Shown here piece by piece: positions 55,316 through 64,000 of a stretch of DNA of 64,000 nt. The notes beneath the pieces were generated by a model. The model saw nothing but the letters and a program-made list of their open reading frames with translations, did not search any database and was not told the origin of the DNA. Position numbers and translations under genes: made by a program. The stretch is taken from the NCBI RefSeq assembly GCF_019703515.2, contig NC_059388.1:1935501-1999500 (forward strand), in the 5' to 3' direction. This DNA is from Myxocyprinus asiaticus. Its lineage: Eukaryota; Chordata; Actinopteri; Cypriniformes; Catostomidae. Positions within the stretch are counted from its first letter, which is position 1. Each line of letters opens with the position of its first letter.

Positions 55316-55710
55316 ATGCACCCTTACCTCCAGTGGCTACGGGAACAGCGGGCCAGCGGGCTGGAGGAGAGGGGATCTCCTCTGGGCCCCTGAAGCGGTA
55401 GCCCAGGTGCCTGTTCTGGAGACTAGGGTGATGGCCCACTTGATAAGGACTCACTCGCGGTCCTGAACAACAGGACTTTTTTAGCATTTTGGTGGCTTTT
55501 ACCCTTTTTATTTTATTTACATTTTTAACAACACACTGTTTTAACACAAACTGTTCAATGGACTTTTGCACATGGAAAGAAATGGCTCACACTATGAAAC
55601 AAATATCTCTATTTTTATTTTGTGATATCAGTGCAACAGACCTTGTAAATATAAAAAAATTTTGTGTATTTTAACAGATGTTTGTAACAAATTTTTTTCG
55701 AAAGAAAAAA

Positions 55711-55863
55711 TCTGTTCTTATCAGTTTAATATCTGATACGTCTCCTATCCGGGGACCATATATTAAATTGCTTTTTGGGCCTGGGAGATGGAAGCGGGGC
55801 TTGCTCCGTCCACTCCACGTATCGACTTGGTATTGCAGTATCTCCAAGCACGGTGCGCTCCCC
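55711..55863 (+). ncRNA. U2 snRNA gene B, 3' part
   Basis: 153 nt, the same start point (TCTGTTCTTATCAG) and length as 47068-47220. The Sm site reads GCTTTTTGG (A to C). A 3'-box-like TTGTTATGAAAAGCAGAGA follows at 55881-55899. Cut off from its promoter by Keno B. Confidence 0.95.
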
Positions 55864-56196
55864 TTTCGGGGGAACAACATTTGTTATGAAAAGCAGAGAT
55901 CTTTGTTTATCTATAAAATTAGGGTCTGAGAGCAGGCGCGCAAACGAGGAACCTTTACTTTAGTTTTTCCTCGTGTGTGCATACAGTGAACGCACCGCCG
56001 ACTCGTCGGCCGAGAGCGAATGGTATAGCAGTGCTGTCGCTCACTCCGGAAACCACAAGCAGTCACAAGGCAGAAAACTAATCCACAGACTTGGTAGCCT
56101 TAAAAGTTGGAATTTAAAGTTGGTGTACACGCCTGTCTAATTGCAAAGCTCAGTCACGTACTGGGAGTTGTGGATCATGTGTTTGTATATGAGATC

Positions 56197-56220
56197 AACG
56201 TTGGTATGAATGGTAAAGAG
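56197..56220 (+). promoter_or_regulatory. U1 proximal sequence element, unit B
   Basis: AACGTTGGTATGAATGGTAA followed by AGAG, identical to the unit A site, 36-59 bp before the U1 start. Confidence 0.5.
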
Positions 56221-56255
56221 GAGAATGGGCCCTCTGCCCTGGAGTTTGTGCATTT

Positions 56256-56419
56256 ATACTTACCTGGTAGGGGAGACACTATAATCATGAAGGTGGTTCA
56301 CCCAGGTCGAGGCTCGGCCATTGCACTTCGGCTGTGCTGACCCCTGCGAATTCCCCAAATGTGGGAATCTCGACTGCATAATTTCTGGTAGTGGGGGACT
56401 GCGTCCGCGCTCTCCCCTG
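56256..56419 (+). ncRNA. U1 snRNA gene, unit B
   Basis: 164 nt with the canonical 5' end ATACTTACCTGG (complementary to 5' splice sites), loop regions matching vertebrate U1, 'GCTGTGCTGACCCCTGCGAA', the Sm site AATTTCTGG and the 3' stem ending CTCCCCTG. The promoter element at 56197 and the 3' box GTTTAAAAAAAAAAAAAAAG (56428-56447) are in place. It lies 392 bp downstream of the U2 3' end in the same direction. It is the only spliceosomal RNA gene in the window that looks fully intact. Confidence 0.95.
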
Positions 56420-56425
56420 GTCGTT

Positions 56426-56447
56426 CGTTTAAAAAAAAAAAAAAAGT
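56426..56447 (+). terminator. U1 3' box
   Basis: CGTTTAAAAAAAAAAAAAAA followed by G, 7 bp after the U1 end. It fits the vertebrate 3' box (GTTT, A-run, purine), which directs snRNA 3'-end formation by Integrator. Confidence 0.55.
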
Positions 56448-58156
56448 TTTATCAGTTGTGTTAGTCGTGCTGTGCTGTCAATTGCTGTGCTTCACTAACC
56501 GTGAACCTTGGTGTTACCTTCTGCGCGTACAAGTTCGTTCGTTTTGCATTGGTTGGATTCAAGACAGCATAAAACGATGTTGAAAGACTCGTATTCTTTT
56601 ATACAATATTGTGAATCATAAGCGACGATCCTGTATCAGTAGCAGATACAGATTCCGTTTATTTCTCTTTTGCATCTCCATGTGTAGAAACGGAATCATC
56701 CCTTTGTGCCAAATAGCTACTCTCAAAGCGGGGAATACAATGTGCAATTGACATGGCTCCGAAATGGGGTGTGGATACAAGGCGCTGTTTTAATGTGGAC
56801 ACATTCAAAAACAAATTAAAATGTAACATTCGTTTGCATGTCCCTCCGTTGAAAAGAAAAACTTCCGTTGTCACAGATCATTCCAAGGTGGGAAACATAC
56901 ACGTTAAAGTTCAATGTTGCTTTCTTTAACAATACCACAACATGAAGGAGTACATGCTGGCAATGGATTCCATTTTCCCTCCAATCTTACTGATGTTAAG
57001 TTTAGTGGAAAAGTAAGTCAGTTATCACTTATTTGAAAGCACAGGGAGGAAACAGACATTGGACATAATAAATACTGGGTAAAAACAAAACTAAACGCCA
57101 GGATGTGTGCTTAAATGTGAATGGGTCATTCTCAAAAAAAAGAAAAAAAAGAAAAATGCCTTTCCGGCTTGCAATTGACATTTTTAATCAGTTCAGGTTT
57201 TGCCCATAAAAGCTGAGGGAAAAACAGCTGTTTAACATCTTGTCATTATCATTATGATTATTCATAAAGGGCAACTTGTCTGTGATTGATTATTTTATAA
57301 CTGAATTTTGCTTAACGAATAATGCCAGCGTTGATAACACCAGTGTCAAATTCTCTTAAAAGATGATCTTTCTAATATGGTGGCAATTCCATCACAAAAC
57401 ATATAACACTAATCAGATTAAAATCAATAAATCATGCCATTAAATTTATAATATTTACTGGTATATTTCATATATATTTCAATTAACATGAACTAAACAG
57501 TTTACCACCGTTAACATATTTAAAGGAATCATGTGAAAACATTAGAGTTAAAATGACAAATATCTCTTTGAGCAGACTCTTCTTTATCTGAACGTTGAAA
57601 CTGGAAGTTCTTTCACACAAGCTGAATTGTCTTGCGCCGTATCAAACTAAGACAATGAAACTTCGGCGTTCACCGATCTGAGAGATCGAAATAAAGAGCC
57701 GTATCTGCTTTTGAAGTGGACGCCTTCACCTAAACATGCAGGTGTACCTATGTGCTCGCAATGAATTCCGTCTGCCCTCCAAGCTCACTGTTCATTTTAA
57801 GAGAAAAGTTAGATTAGCCTCACTTATTAAAAGTACAGATCCCAAGTCATACTTTGTACCCAATCGATCCGAAAAAGAAGAGAGAGAAAACAAAGCCACA
57901 ATTTGAGTTCATATGAGAATAAAAAGGTCTGTTCGGCTGCCTTATTTGATTATTCTGAAACAAGGAGACCTCAGCGTCCTTCACCGAGAGATTGAAACAA
58001 AGCTCCATGTAGTATCAGCGTTGGTTGGGCATGTGTTTACAACGATTACACTTTTTTCCCCTTTTAAATGGAAAGGTAATTGAACATTGCGAAGGGCACA
58101 CAACAACAATGAAGAAGAAAACATAAATTCTAAATGTTCAAACGTGAGTAGAAAGA
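56448..58156 (+). other. snRNA array spacer, unit B, left part
   Basis: Aligned with 47800-49484 of unit A. It ends with AACGTGAGTAGAAAGA (58141-58156), the target duplication of the L1 that follows. No gene supported. Confidence 0.75.
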
Positions 58157-58283
58157 CGAGTCACGTGACACCATGCAAGAAGCAGACGTGAGCGACGAGC
58201 TCTGCGCACTTTGCTAAATTTTCAATTTTTTTCATGTTATAATCTGGTGAATTTGTTACACCCAGTTACACAATTGCTCTTTG

Positions 58284-59140
58284 ATGCAAAACTTGGCAAA
58301 AAAGTCTAAATCCTCGGGCTCTGGAGACATTAAAAGACACTTACGTGTTCAGGATGAAAGCCCCGACAGGCCTACAGACCAGGTATTCGATTTGGATGCC
58401 ATGGCGGGAGAGGAGATCCAGCGTCAGTTGTCCAACATGTCAGTGATATTGACGAAGGTTTCTGCTGAGTTCGAGGATCTCGCTGTAATACGTCAATCGA
58501 TTATGGCGATGGAAATAAAATTCTCTGAGTTAGTTACAAGAGTGTCAGATGTTGAGAAACAAATCGATTTTCTGGAATCTTCGGAGAGGGAATTAACCGC
58601 TAATCCGCCGCGACCAAAGTTGATTTGGAACATCTCCTTGAAAAGTTTGAAGATCTTGAGAATAGAAGCCGCAGGAATAACGTCAGAATTGTTGGAATTC
58701 CTGAGCATGAGGAGGGCAGAGATATGGTAAAATTTCTAGAGGAGTTTTTCCCGAGTCTGCTCGACATAACAGGCCACAAGCTGGAAATCGAGCGAGCTCA
58801 CAGAGTTCCAGCTCACAGATTTGCTGAGGGAGACAGGCCCCGACCGATTCTGGCCAGATTTCTGAGATCATCCGATAAAGATCTTGTGTTGCGCCAGGCG
58901 AGGAGCAAAGGGAAGCTTTCTTGGAAGAACCATAATATTTTCTTGTTCTCGGACTTTGCGACCTCGACAAGAGAGAAACGTGATCGGTTCAAGGAATGTA
59001 AGAAACTCTTACATCAGAAAAAGATCTCGTTTGCTCTGATGTTTCCAGCCAAACTGAGAATAGAAACGAAGGTCGGTCGCAAAGTATTTATATGTCCCAA
59101 TCAAGCAATGTCTTTAATAGAATCAATGTCTATCATGTGA
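58284..59140 (+). pseudogene. L1 ORF1, copy 3, one frameshift
   Basis: ATG 58284. 'LAKKSKSSGSGDIKRHLRVQ' at the N-terminus, then a coiled-coil stretch (about residues 40-105), then after a one-base deletion near 58615 'LENRSRRNNVRIVGIPEHEE' (start of the RRM), 'GHKLEIERAHRVPAHRF' and 'REKRDRFKECKKLLHQKKIS'. It ends at TGA 59138-59140. About 285 residues when the frame change is disregarded, a normal L1 ORF1p size. The protein would coat L1 RNA and act as a nucleic-acid chaperone. Confidence 0.88.
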
Positions 59141-60051
59141 GTGGGTTAACTCGCTGTACTTTCTCTTGAGGAAGCTGGGCGACATTTTGTTTTTTTTGTG
59201 TTGGCTCCACCGAGCGGCTGGAGCTTGTTTTGTGAATAACACTTTTCCTTAAAGAAACTTTTGCATTGAAGTTCCCTGCCAGTTTGAGAGTGGACACTAT
59301 GGATGACCGCAAAATATCTACATGCTCACACAAAGGATGTCTTTTATAAAGCTGACGGATTGTGTAAGTCATGGTATATACTTTTATGCAGCCTCCGAGA
59401 GAATTGAATCGACCATCCGAGGAACCGGGATGCCGGTTTTGTTTCTTTTTGTGTTGGCTCCACCTTGCAGCTGGAGCTTGTTCTACTGAATAACACTCCT
59501 TTGGAACAGCTGTGGATTAATCTGTTCGTTCTTCCTGCTTATTCCTCCTGCTGTCTGGAGTTTGTTTTGTTGAGTATTTTTACGGGACATTGGAATGATT
59601 ATGTCATCGGCTGAACTCATAACAGCTGGCTCATGGAACATTCGTTTGTCTGACCGAGGAATCTGAAAGGTTTTATATCAGCTGGAACACACCTTCGAGG
59701 CGGTTCTGTGAATGAATCGACACATTCTTTGTGTTCATTCTTGCTATTGACTGGGTTTATTTTACAAAGTATTTTCTGTTATGTAATTTTGCTTCACAAA
59801 TTTGTGAGGCAAAATTGTGCAATCCGATGGCAGAGTTGTCATGGGGGCTCGTGGGCGTTCATGGACCTTTTGAGTTTAAAGGGATTGACGCTGGTTGGCG
59901 CTTTCGTGTGTGGGGTTAATGTGCACGTTTTTCTTTTTTCTGTTTGCTTTGTTCGGGGGGGGAGTTCGGGGTTTGATTGTTTCACTAATGGGGAATGTGG
60001 TCTGTATAATTTTGTTTTTGACACACAATTTATTCTTTCTACTATATCAAA
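59141..60051 (+). repeat. L1 copy 3 inter-ORF region with repeated blocks
   Basis: 'GTTGGCTCCACC' with 'GCTGGAGCTTGTT' and 'TGAATAACAC' occurs twice (about 59200-59250 and 59451-59495), with two weaker versions (59535 and 59745). 59263-59370 resembles the ORF1 C-terminal end (59029-59135) in translation ('PASLRVDTMDDRKISTC' against 'PAKLRIETKVGRKVFIC'). Confidence 0.55.
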
Positions 60052-63000
60052 ATGTCAAATGTTAATATGAGTGTACTATCTCTCTCCACATGGAATGTGA
60101 ATAGGTTGGGGCACCCCATAAAAAGAAGGAAGTCTATTACTTTTCTTGAACGTAAGAAATATGATATAGTGTTTCTTCAAGAAACACATCTCTCCCCGCA
60201 GGAAGCTGAAAAATTTGGGAAGATATGGGGTGGATATGTTTTCTTTAGTGATGGCTCAAGTAAGAGCAAGGGAGTCATTATATTGATTAATAAACATTTA
60301 CAATTCAAATGTCTCAAACAGACTAAAGATAAATTAGGAAGAGTAATTATTATTTTAGCTGAAATTCAAGGGCAAAGGTTGATTTTGGCTAATATTTACG
60401 CACCTAGCGCTGATGATCAGGGCTTTTTTATAGATCTTGAGGGGTGCCAGTGGCTTGCAACATCCCTTCATGATATAATATTGGGAGGCGACTTTAATCT
60501 TTTAATGGATTCAGTCCTTGATCACAGTTAAGCAAAAGTGTGTAAACCCCCTCGAGCAACACTGACGCTTCACAGGATGTGTAAAAATCTTGGTCTTTCG
60601 GATATTTGGAGACTTTTGAACCCATCCGGTAGGGACTAGACATTTTTTTTCATCAGTCCATAAGATTTATTCTAGAAATCCAAATCCCTCATTTCATCTG
60701 TTGTTGATTGCTCAATTGGAAAATTTTAGTCTCAGATCATGCCCTGGTGAGTTTAGAGGTGATGCCACATATAGAGAAAAATAAATCATATAGTTGGCGC
60801 CTTGTATCCCTTCTGCAAAATCCTGATTTCCAACAAATGTTAAAGACTGAAATCAATGTTTATATGGAGACCAACTGGTCCTCAGTATTCTCTGTGGGCG
60901 TGGCTTGGGAGGCACTTAAGGCAGTACTTAGTGGTCGGATCATACAGTATGCCTCATTCACCAAAAAATCCAAAGCACGAGAACTTGTGGAGTTGGAAGG
61001 AAATATTAAAAGTGCAGAGGCAGAGCTGAAGCGCCGTATGTCAGCTGATGGCCTCAGAGAATTGACCCGATTGAAATATAGATATAATACTATTTTGTTG
61101 CGGAAAGTGGAGTTTTGGTTATTCAGGGCAAGACAGTCATATTTTGAGTCAGGTGACAAAGCAGGGAAGCTTTTGGCTAGATATATAAAGCAGAGAGAGT
61201 CTTTTTCTATCATTCCCTCAGTGAAATCTGCTGGTGGTGAAATATTTACCTCAGCCATTGATATTAATAATGCCTTTAAAGAATTCTATATTTATCTTTA
61301 TAGTTCCACACTTTCGTCTACTGATGAAGACATTAGAAACTTTGTGGAACCATTAGATCTTCCTAAACTGACGATTGAGCAAAAAAACTCTCTCTATTCT
61401 GAGAAAACCTTGGAGGAGCTTGACGAGGTAATTAAGTCCCTACCTACTGGCAAGGCTCCAGTTCTGTAGCATAGGATCTAAAAAAATTCTACGGCAAATC
61501 CATCTGGCCCCAGATTTTTTTTAGATCCTATGCTACAGAACTGGCTCCACTTTTGTTATACTGAATCATTAAAGAATGGAAAGCTTCCACCAACCATGAC
61601 ACAAGCCTGGATCAGTCTGATCATTTATTGGTTGGATTAAGTTACTTTATGAACACCCTGTAGCAGCGGTACAAACAAATGGATTAATTTCAGATTATTT
61701 TACTCTGGATAGGGGCACTCAACAGGGTTGCCCTCTTTCCCTATTATTGTTCTGTCTTGCCCTGGAACCATTAGCAGCTGCGATAAGAAAGGAGGATGAT
61801 TTTCCAGGGGTGACAGCGGGAGGCGTGGTGCATTAGCTTCTGCTTTACGCAGATGATATTTTATTATTTGTCTCTGAACCTACTAGATCTATGCCTTGCC
61901 TCCACAGAATTATTAATTATTTTTCCAAGTTCTCAGGATACAAAGTCAGTTGGTCTAAATCCGAAGCTTTGGCGCTGACAGCATCCTGCCCAGAAACGGC
62001 CTTCCGGTGGCCCAAACAGGGCATTAAGTATTTGGGGATTTTATTCCCAGCAAATTTGTCTGATTTAGTTAGTTAATTTTGACCCTTTAATAAAAAGTTT
62101 TTTGAGTGATGTGGGCAGGTGGGCTTCATTACATTTATCGATGATTGGGAAGGTTAATGTTATTAAAATGAATTGTATTCCAATATTCAACTACCTGCTT
62201 CACTCTCTCCCTGTAGATATCCCCCTCTCTTATTTCAAGCAATTTGATAGCATAGCGAAGTCCTTTATTTGGAATGGTAAGCGCCCCAGTTTAAATTTCA
62301 ATAAGTTACAATTTGCCAATTGACAATGGTGGGTTAGGCCTACCCAAGATTTTGTTTTATTATTATGCGTTCGATCTTAGACATTTGGCTCATTGGTCGC
62401 TTCCACCTGAGAGAGCCCCTCCCTGGTTTTGTATTGAAAAGGAAGTGCTTGACCATATCTTGCCACTGCAAAGCTTTTCGATCAAACTAACCGGAGAGGT
62501 TAAGTCGCACCCCATTATTTTGCATTTGCACTTGATATGGACAAAAATGTCCAGAGTGTTTAATTCGGATATTTATTTAAACGCAGCCTCAAGCATATGG
62601 CTGAACCCTAAACTATGTATTAATAAGTCCCCTTTTTGTTGGTCAGATTGGATTGTGAGGGGGGTTAATGCACTTGGTGACCTATACAAGTGTGGAGTAT
62701 TGAGACCTTTTGAAAATCGTTTTGGCATTCCCAGATCTCAGTTTTATAAGTATTTACAGCTTCGCCACCTACTCTGCACTATTTTTGGGAGTGCCACGCA
62801 CCCCCCTAAAGCGGCAGGTGCTTTGGGAGAGGTGATTGCTGCTTTTGGAAAAGGCCATGAAGCATCAGTGTATTACTCCCTACTAATTCAGAGTCTGGGG
62901 AATGGAGCCTTGACTTCTCTCAAGAGAGTATGGGAAAAATATTTGAATTTGGTATTGGAGGATGGAGTGTGGACTAAGATTCTTAAAAATGTCAAGTCTG

Positions 63001-63524
63001 TATCTAGAGATGCAAGGGTTCGCCTTATGCAATTTAAGATTTTACATAGATTTTATTGGACCCCCTCTAGATTATATAGGCTTGGTCTTAAAGACACACC
63101 CACTTACTGGCGATGCCAATCAGAAGCTGGAGACACTACCCATGTCTTTTGGGGGTGTGTTAAGATCCAGGAGTTTTGGTTGAGGGTTCAGAGGTATTTG
63201 TGTGATGTTTTGAACACTCAGATTTTGCTTTGTCCCAGACTCAGTATTTTGGGTGATGAGGCGGTCATGCATTTAGGGGATAATCACATAAAATATTGGG
63301 TACTGACCAGTCTCATGATTGGCAGGCAAGTAATTTTAAGGGGTTGGAAGTCAAGTGGAGCACCCTCTTTTTCGGAGTGGTGTGTGGAAATGGGGAAGGT
63401 AGCTGCATTTGAAGAGGCGGTAAGTAGAAGGCTGGGGTTTAGGGACTTATTTGCAAAAAAATGGGGCAAATATTTAGTGTTTTGGAGGGACTCTCGGGGA
63501 GGGGATGTGGAGAGTGTAGTTTAG
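60052..63524 (+). pseudogene. L1 ORF2, copy 3, broken in RT
   Basis: MSNVNMSVLSLSTWNVNRLG opens the AP endonuclease ('YDIVFLQETHLSPQEAEKF', 'IILGGDFNLLMDSVLDHS'). A TAA at 60529-60531 and a TAG near 60639 follow. The linker frame 60708-61469 is open to 'SLPTGKAP'. Then a small inverted duplication (61456-61548) and a deletion near 61620 remove the RT palm start, including the first catalytic Asp. 'YADD' survives (61846-61857). The thumb and C-terminal region are open over 403 codons (62313-63524), with 'GGLGLPKILFYYYAF' and a Cys/His motif 'CQSEAGDTTHVFWGC'. Inactive. Confidence 0.88.
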
Positions 63525-63540
63525 TTTAATCATGTATGTT

Positions 63541-63542
<2 letters not shown>

Positions 63543-63586
<44 letters not shown>

Positions 63587-63627
63587 TGTTTTTTTTGGGG
63601 GGGGGGGGATTGTGTGTGTGTTATGTG
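63543..63627. repeat. TA microsatellite, G-run and GT tract in the L1 3' UTR
   Basis: A (TA)n run of about 40 bp (63543-63583), then T-run, G-run and GTGTGTGTG. Confidence 0.9.
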
Positions 63628-63768
63628 GGACCACAGGGGTGTTCATTAGGGGTCAGGGTGGGATTGTATTAGTAGGGTTTAAATGTAAAATGTTGATTCT
63701 TTATATATGTGTTGAGTTTTTTCCACTGTCATGTGCATATGAATCAATAAAAATGTTAATTACAAAAA

Positions 63769-64000
63769 AACGTGAGTAGAAAGATAGGTTTGGCTTCCGA
63801 TCGTGGTTTCAACTATAGGTACAACGACACGTCAGCGACCGTCAAGCTAAGACACATAAAGGAGATGCCTTATAGTCTCAGCTTTTCGTGTGGACACGTT
63901 CACCACAACATGCCGGAGTACGTGCTGGCAATGGATTCCATTTTCTCTCCAAGCCTACTGATGTTACATTTGAGAGAAATGTAAGTTAAGCCACACTAAT
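63769..64000 (+). other. snRNA array spacer, unit B, right part
   Basis: Starts with the second copy of the L1 target duplication and matches 49470-49700 ('GGTTTGGCTTCCGA', 'ATAGGTACAA', 'GCTGGCAATGGATTC'). A further U2 gene would be expected about 580 bp beyond the window. Confidence 0.85.

Larger units (their letters stand above)
58157..63768 (+). mobile_element. L1-type LINE, copy 3, full ends, inserted in the array spacer
   Basis: Starts CGAGTCACGTGACACCATGC and ends AATAAAAATGTTAATTACAA plus As. It is flanked by a perfect 16-bp duplication AACGTGAGTAGAAAGA (58141-58156 and 63769-63784). Both 5' and 3' ends are present, giving 5.6 kb, although about 330 bp of RT are deleted inside. It is the reference copy for copies 1 and 2. 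The spacer resumes exactly where unit A continues at 49485. Confidence 0.93.

Overview
The window is intron-poor, repeat-dense teleost DNA, most likely from a cypriniform fish. It carries tRNA-headed SINEs, cyprinid-type palindromic MITEs, Tc1 remnants, L1/Tx1-clade LINEs, DIRS and Ty3/Gypsy elements and a retroviral fragment, and it ends in a tandem array of spliceosomal RNA genes. Nearly every protein-coding region recognised belongs to a mobile element or a decayed gene. I see no intact host protein-coding gene.

Layout, left to right. 1-2187: a HECT-domain (G2E3-like) pseudogene split by a small LTR element (TRIM-like, 787-1654, 5-bp duplication GAGGT). 2188-6563: a minus-strand L1 (copy 1). 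6915-12680: palindromic MITEs interrupted by a hAT-like element, itself interrupted by a DIRS retrotransposon (reverse transcriptase, RNase H, tyrosine recombinase). 12681-24425: an interval bounded by inverted GC-rich arrays. It holds a Tc1 remnant, a solo LTR and a multi-exon DUF4806-type gene with frame damage (17123-23545), and may be one large DNA transposon. 25606-26680: a minus-strand LINE 3' fragment whose A-tail abuts 5S rRNA-like sequence. 27146-32262: L1 copy 2, with two short elements inserted in it. 32263-33478: an endogenous retrovirus gag/protease/pol fragment, then a 500-base assembly gap.

33979-64000 is a tandem array of snRNA genes in the order U2, U1, spacer, U2, U1, spacer, with a unit of about 3.25 kb. 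Both U2 genes in the window are split at the same point by a LINE that fits the Keno family (Tx1 clade, U2-specific). Copy A (34629-47067) has a 14-bp target duplication. Copy B (50311-55710) has lost 10 bases of U2. Keno A carries in its 3' UTR a minus-strand Ty3/Gypsy element (39942-46910) that contains a DIRS piece and a 1.85-kb solo-LTR-like insert. A nearly complete L1 (copy 3, 58157-63768) sits in the array spacer with a 16-bp target duplication. Both U1 genes are full length (164 nt); the one at 47610 carries a C-to-T change in its 5'-splice-site-recognition sequence.

The theme is sequence-specific parasitism of small-RNA genes: LINE insertion in U2 twice and probably in 5S once, later overlaid by non-specific elements. 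Element boundaries and reading frames come from comparing copies within the window. Family names come from recognition of motifs, not from a database search.
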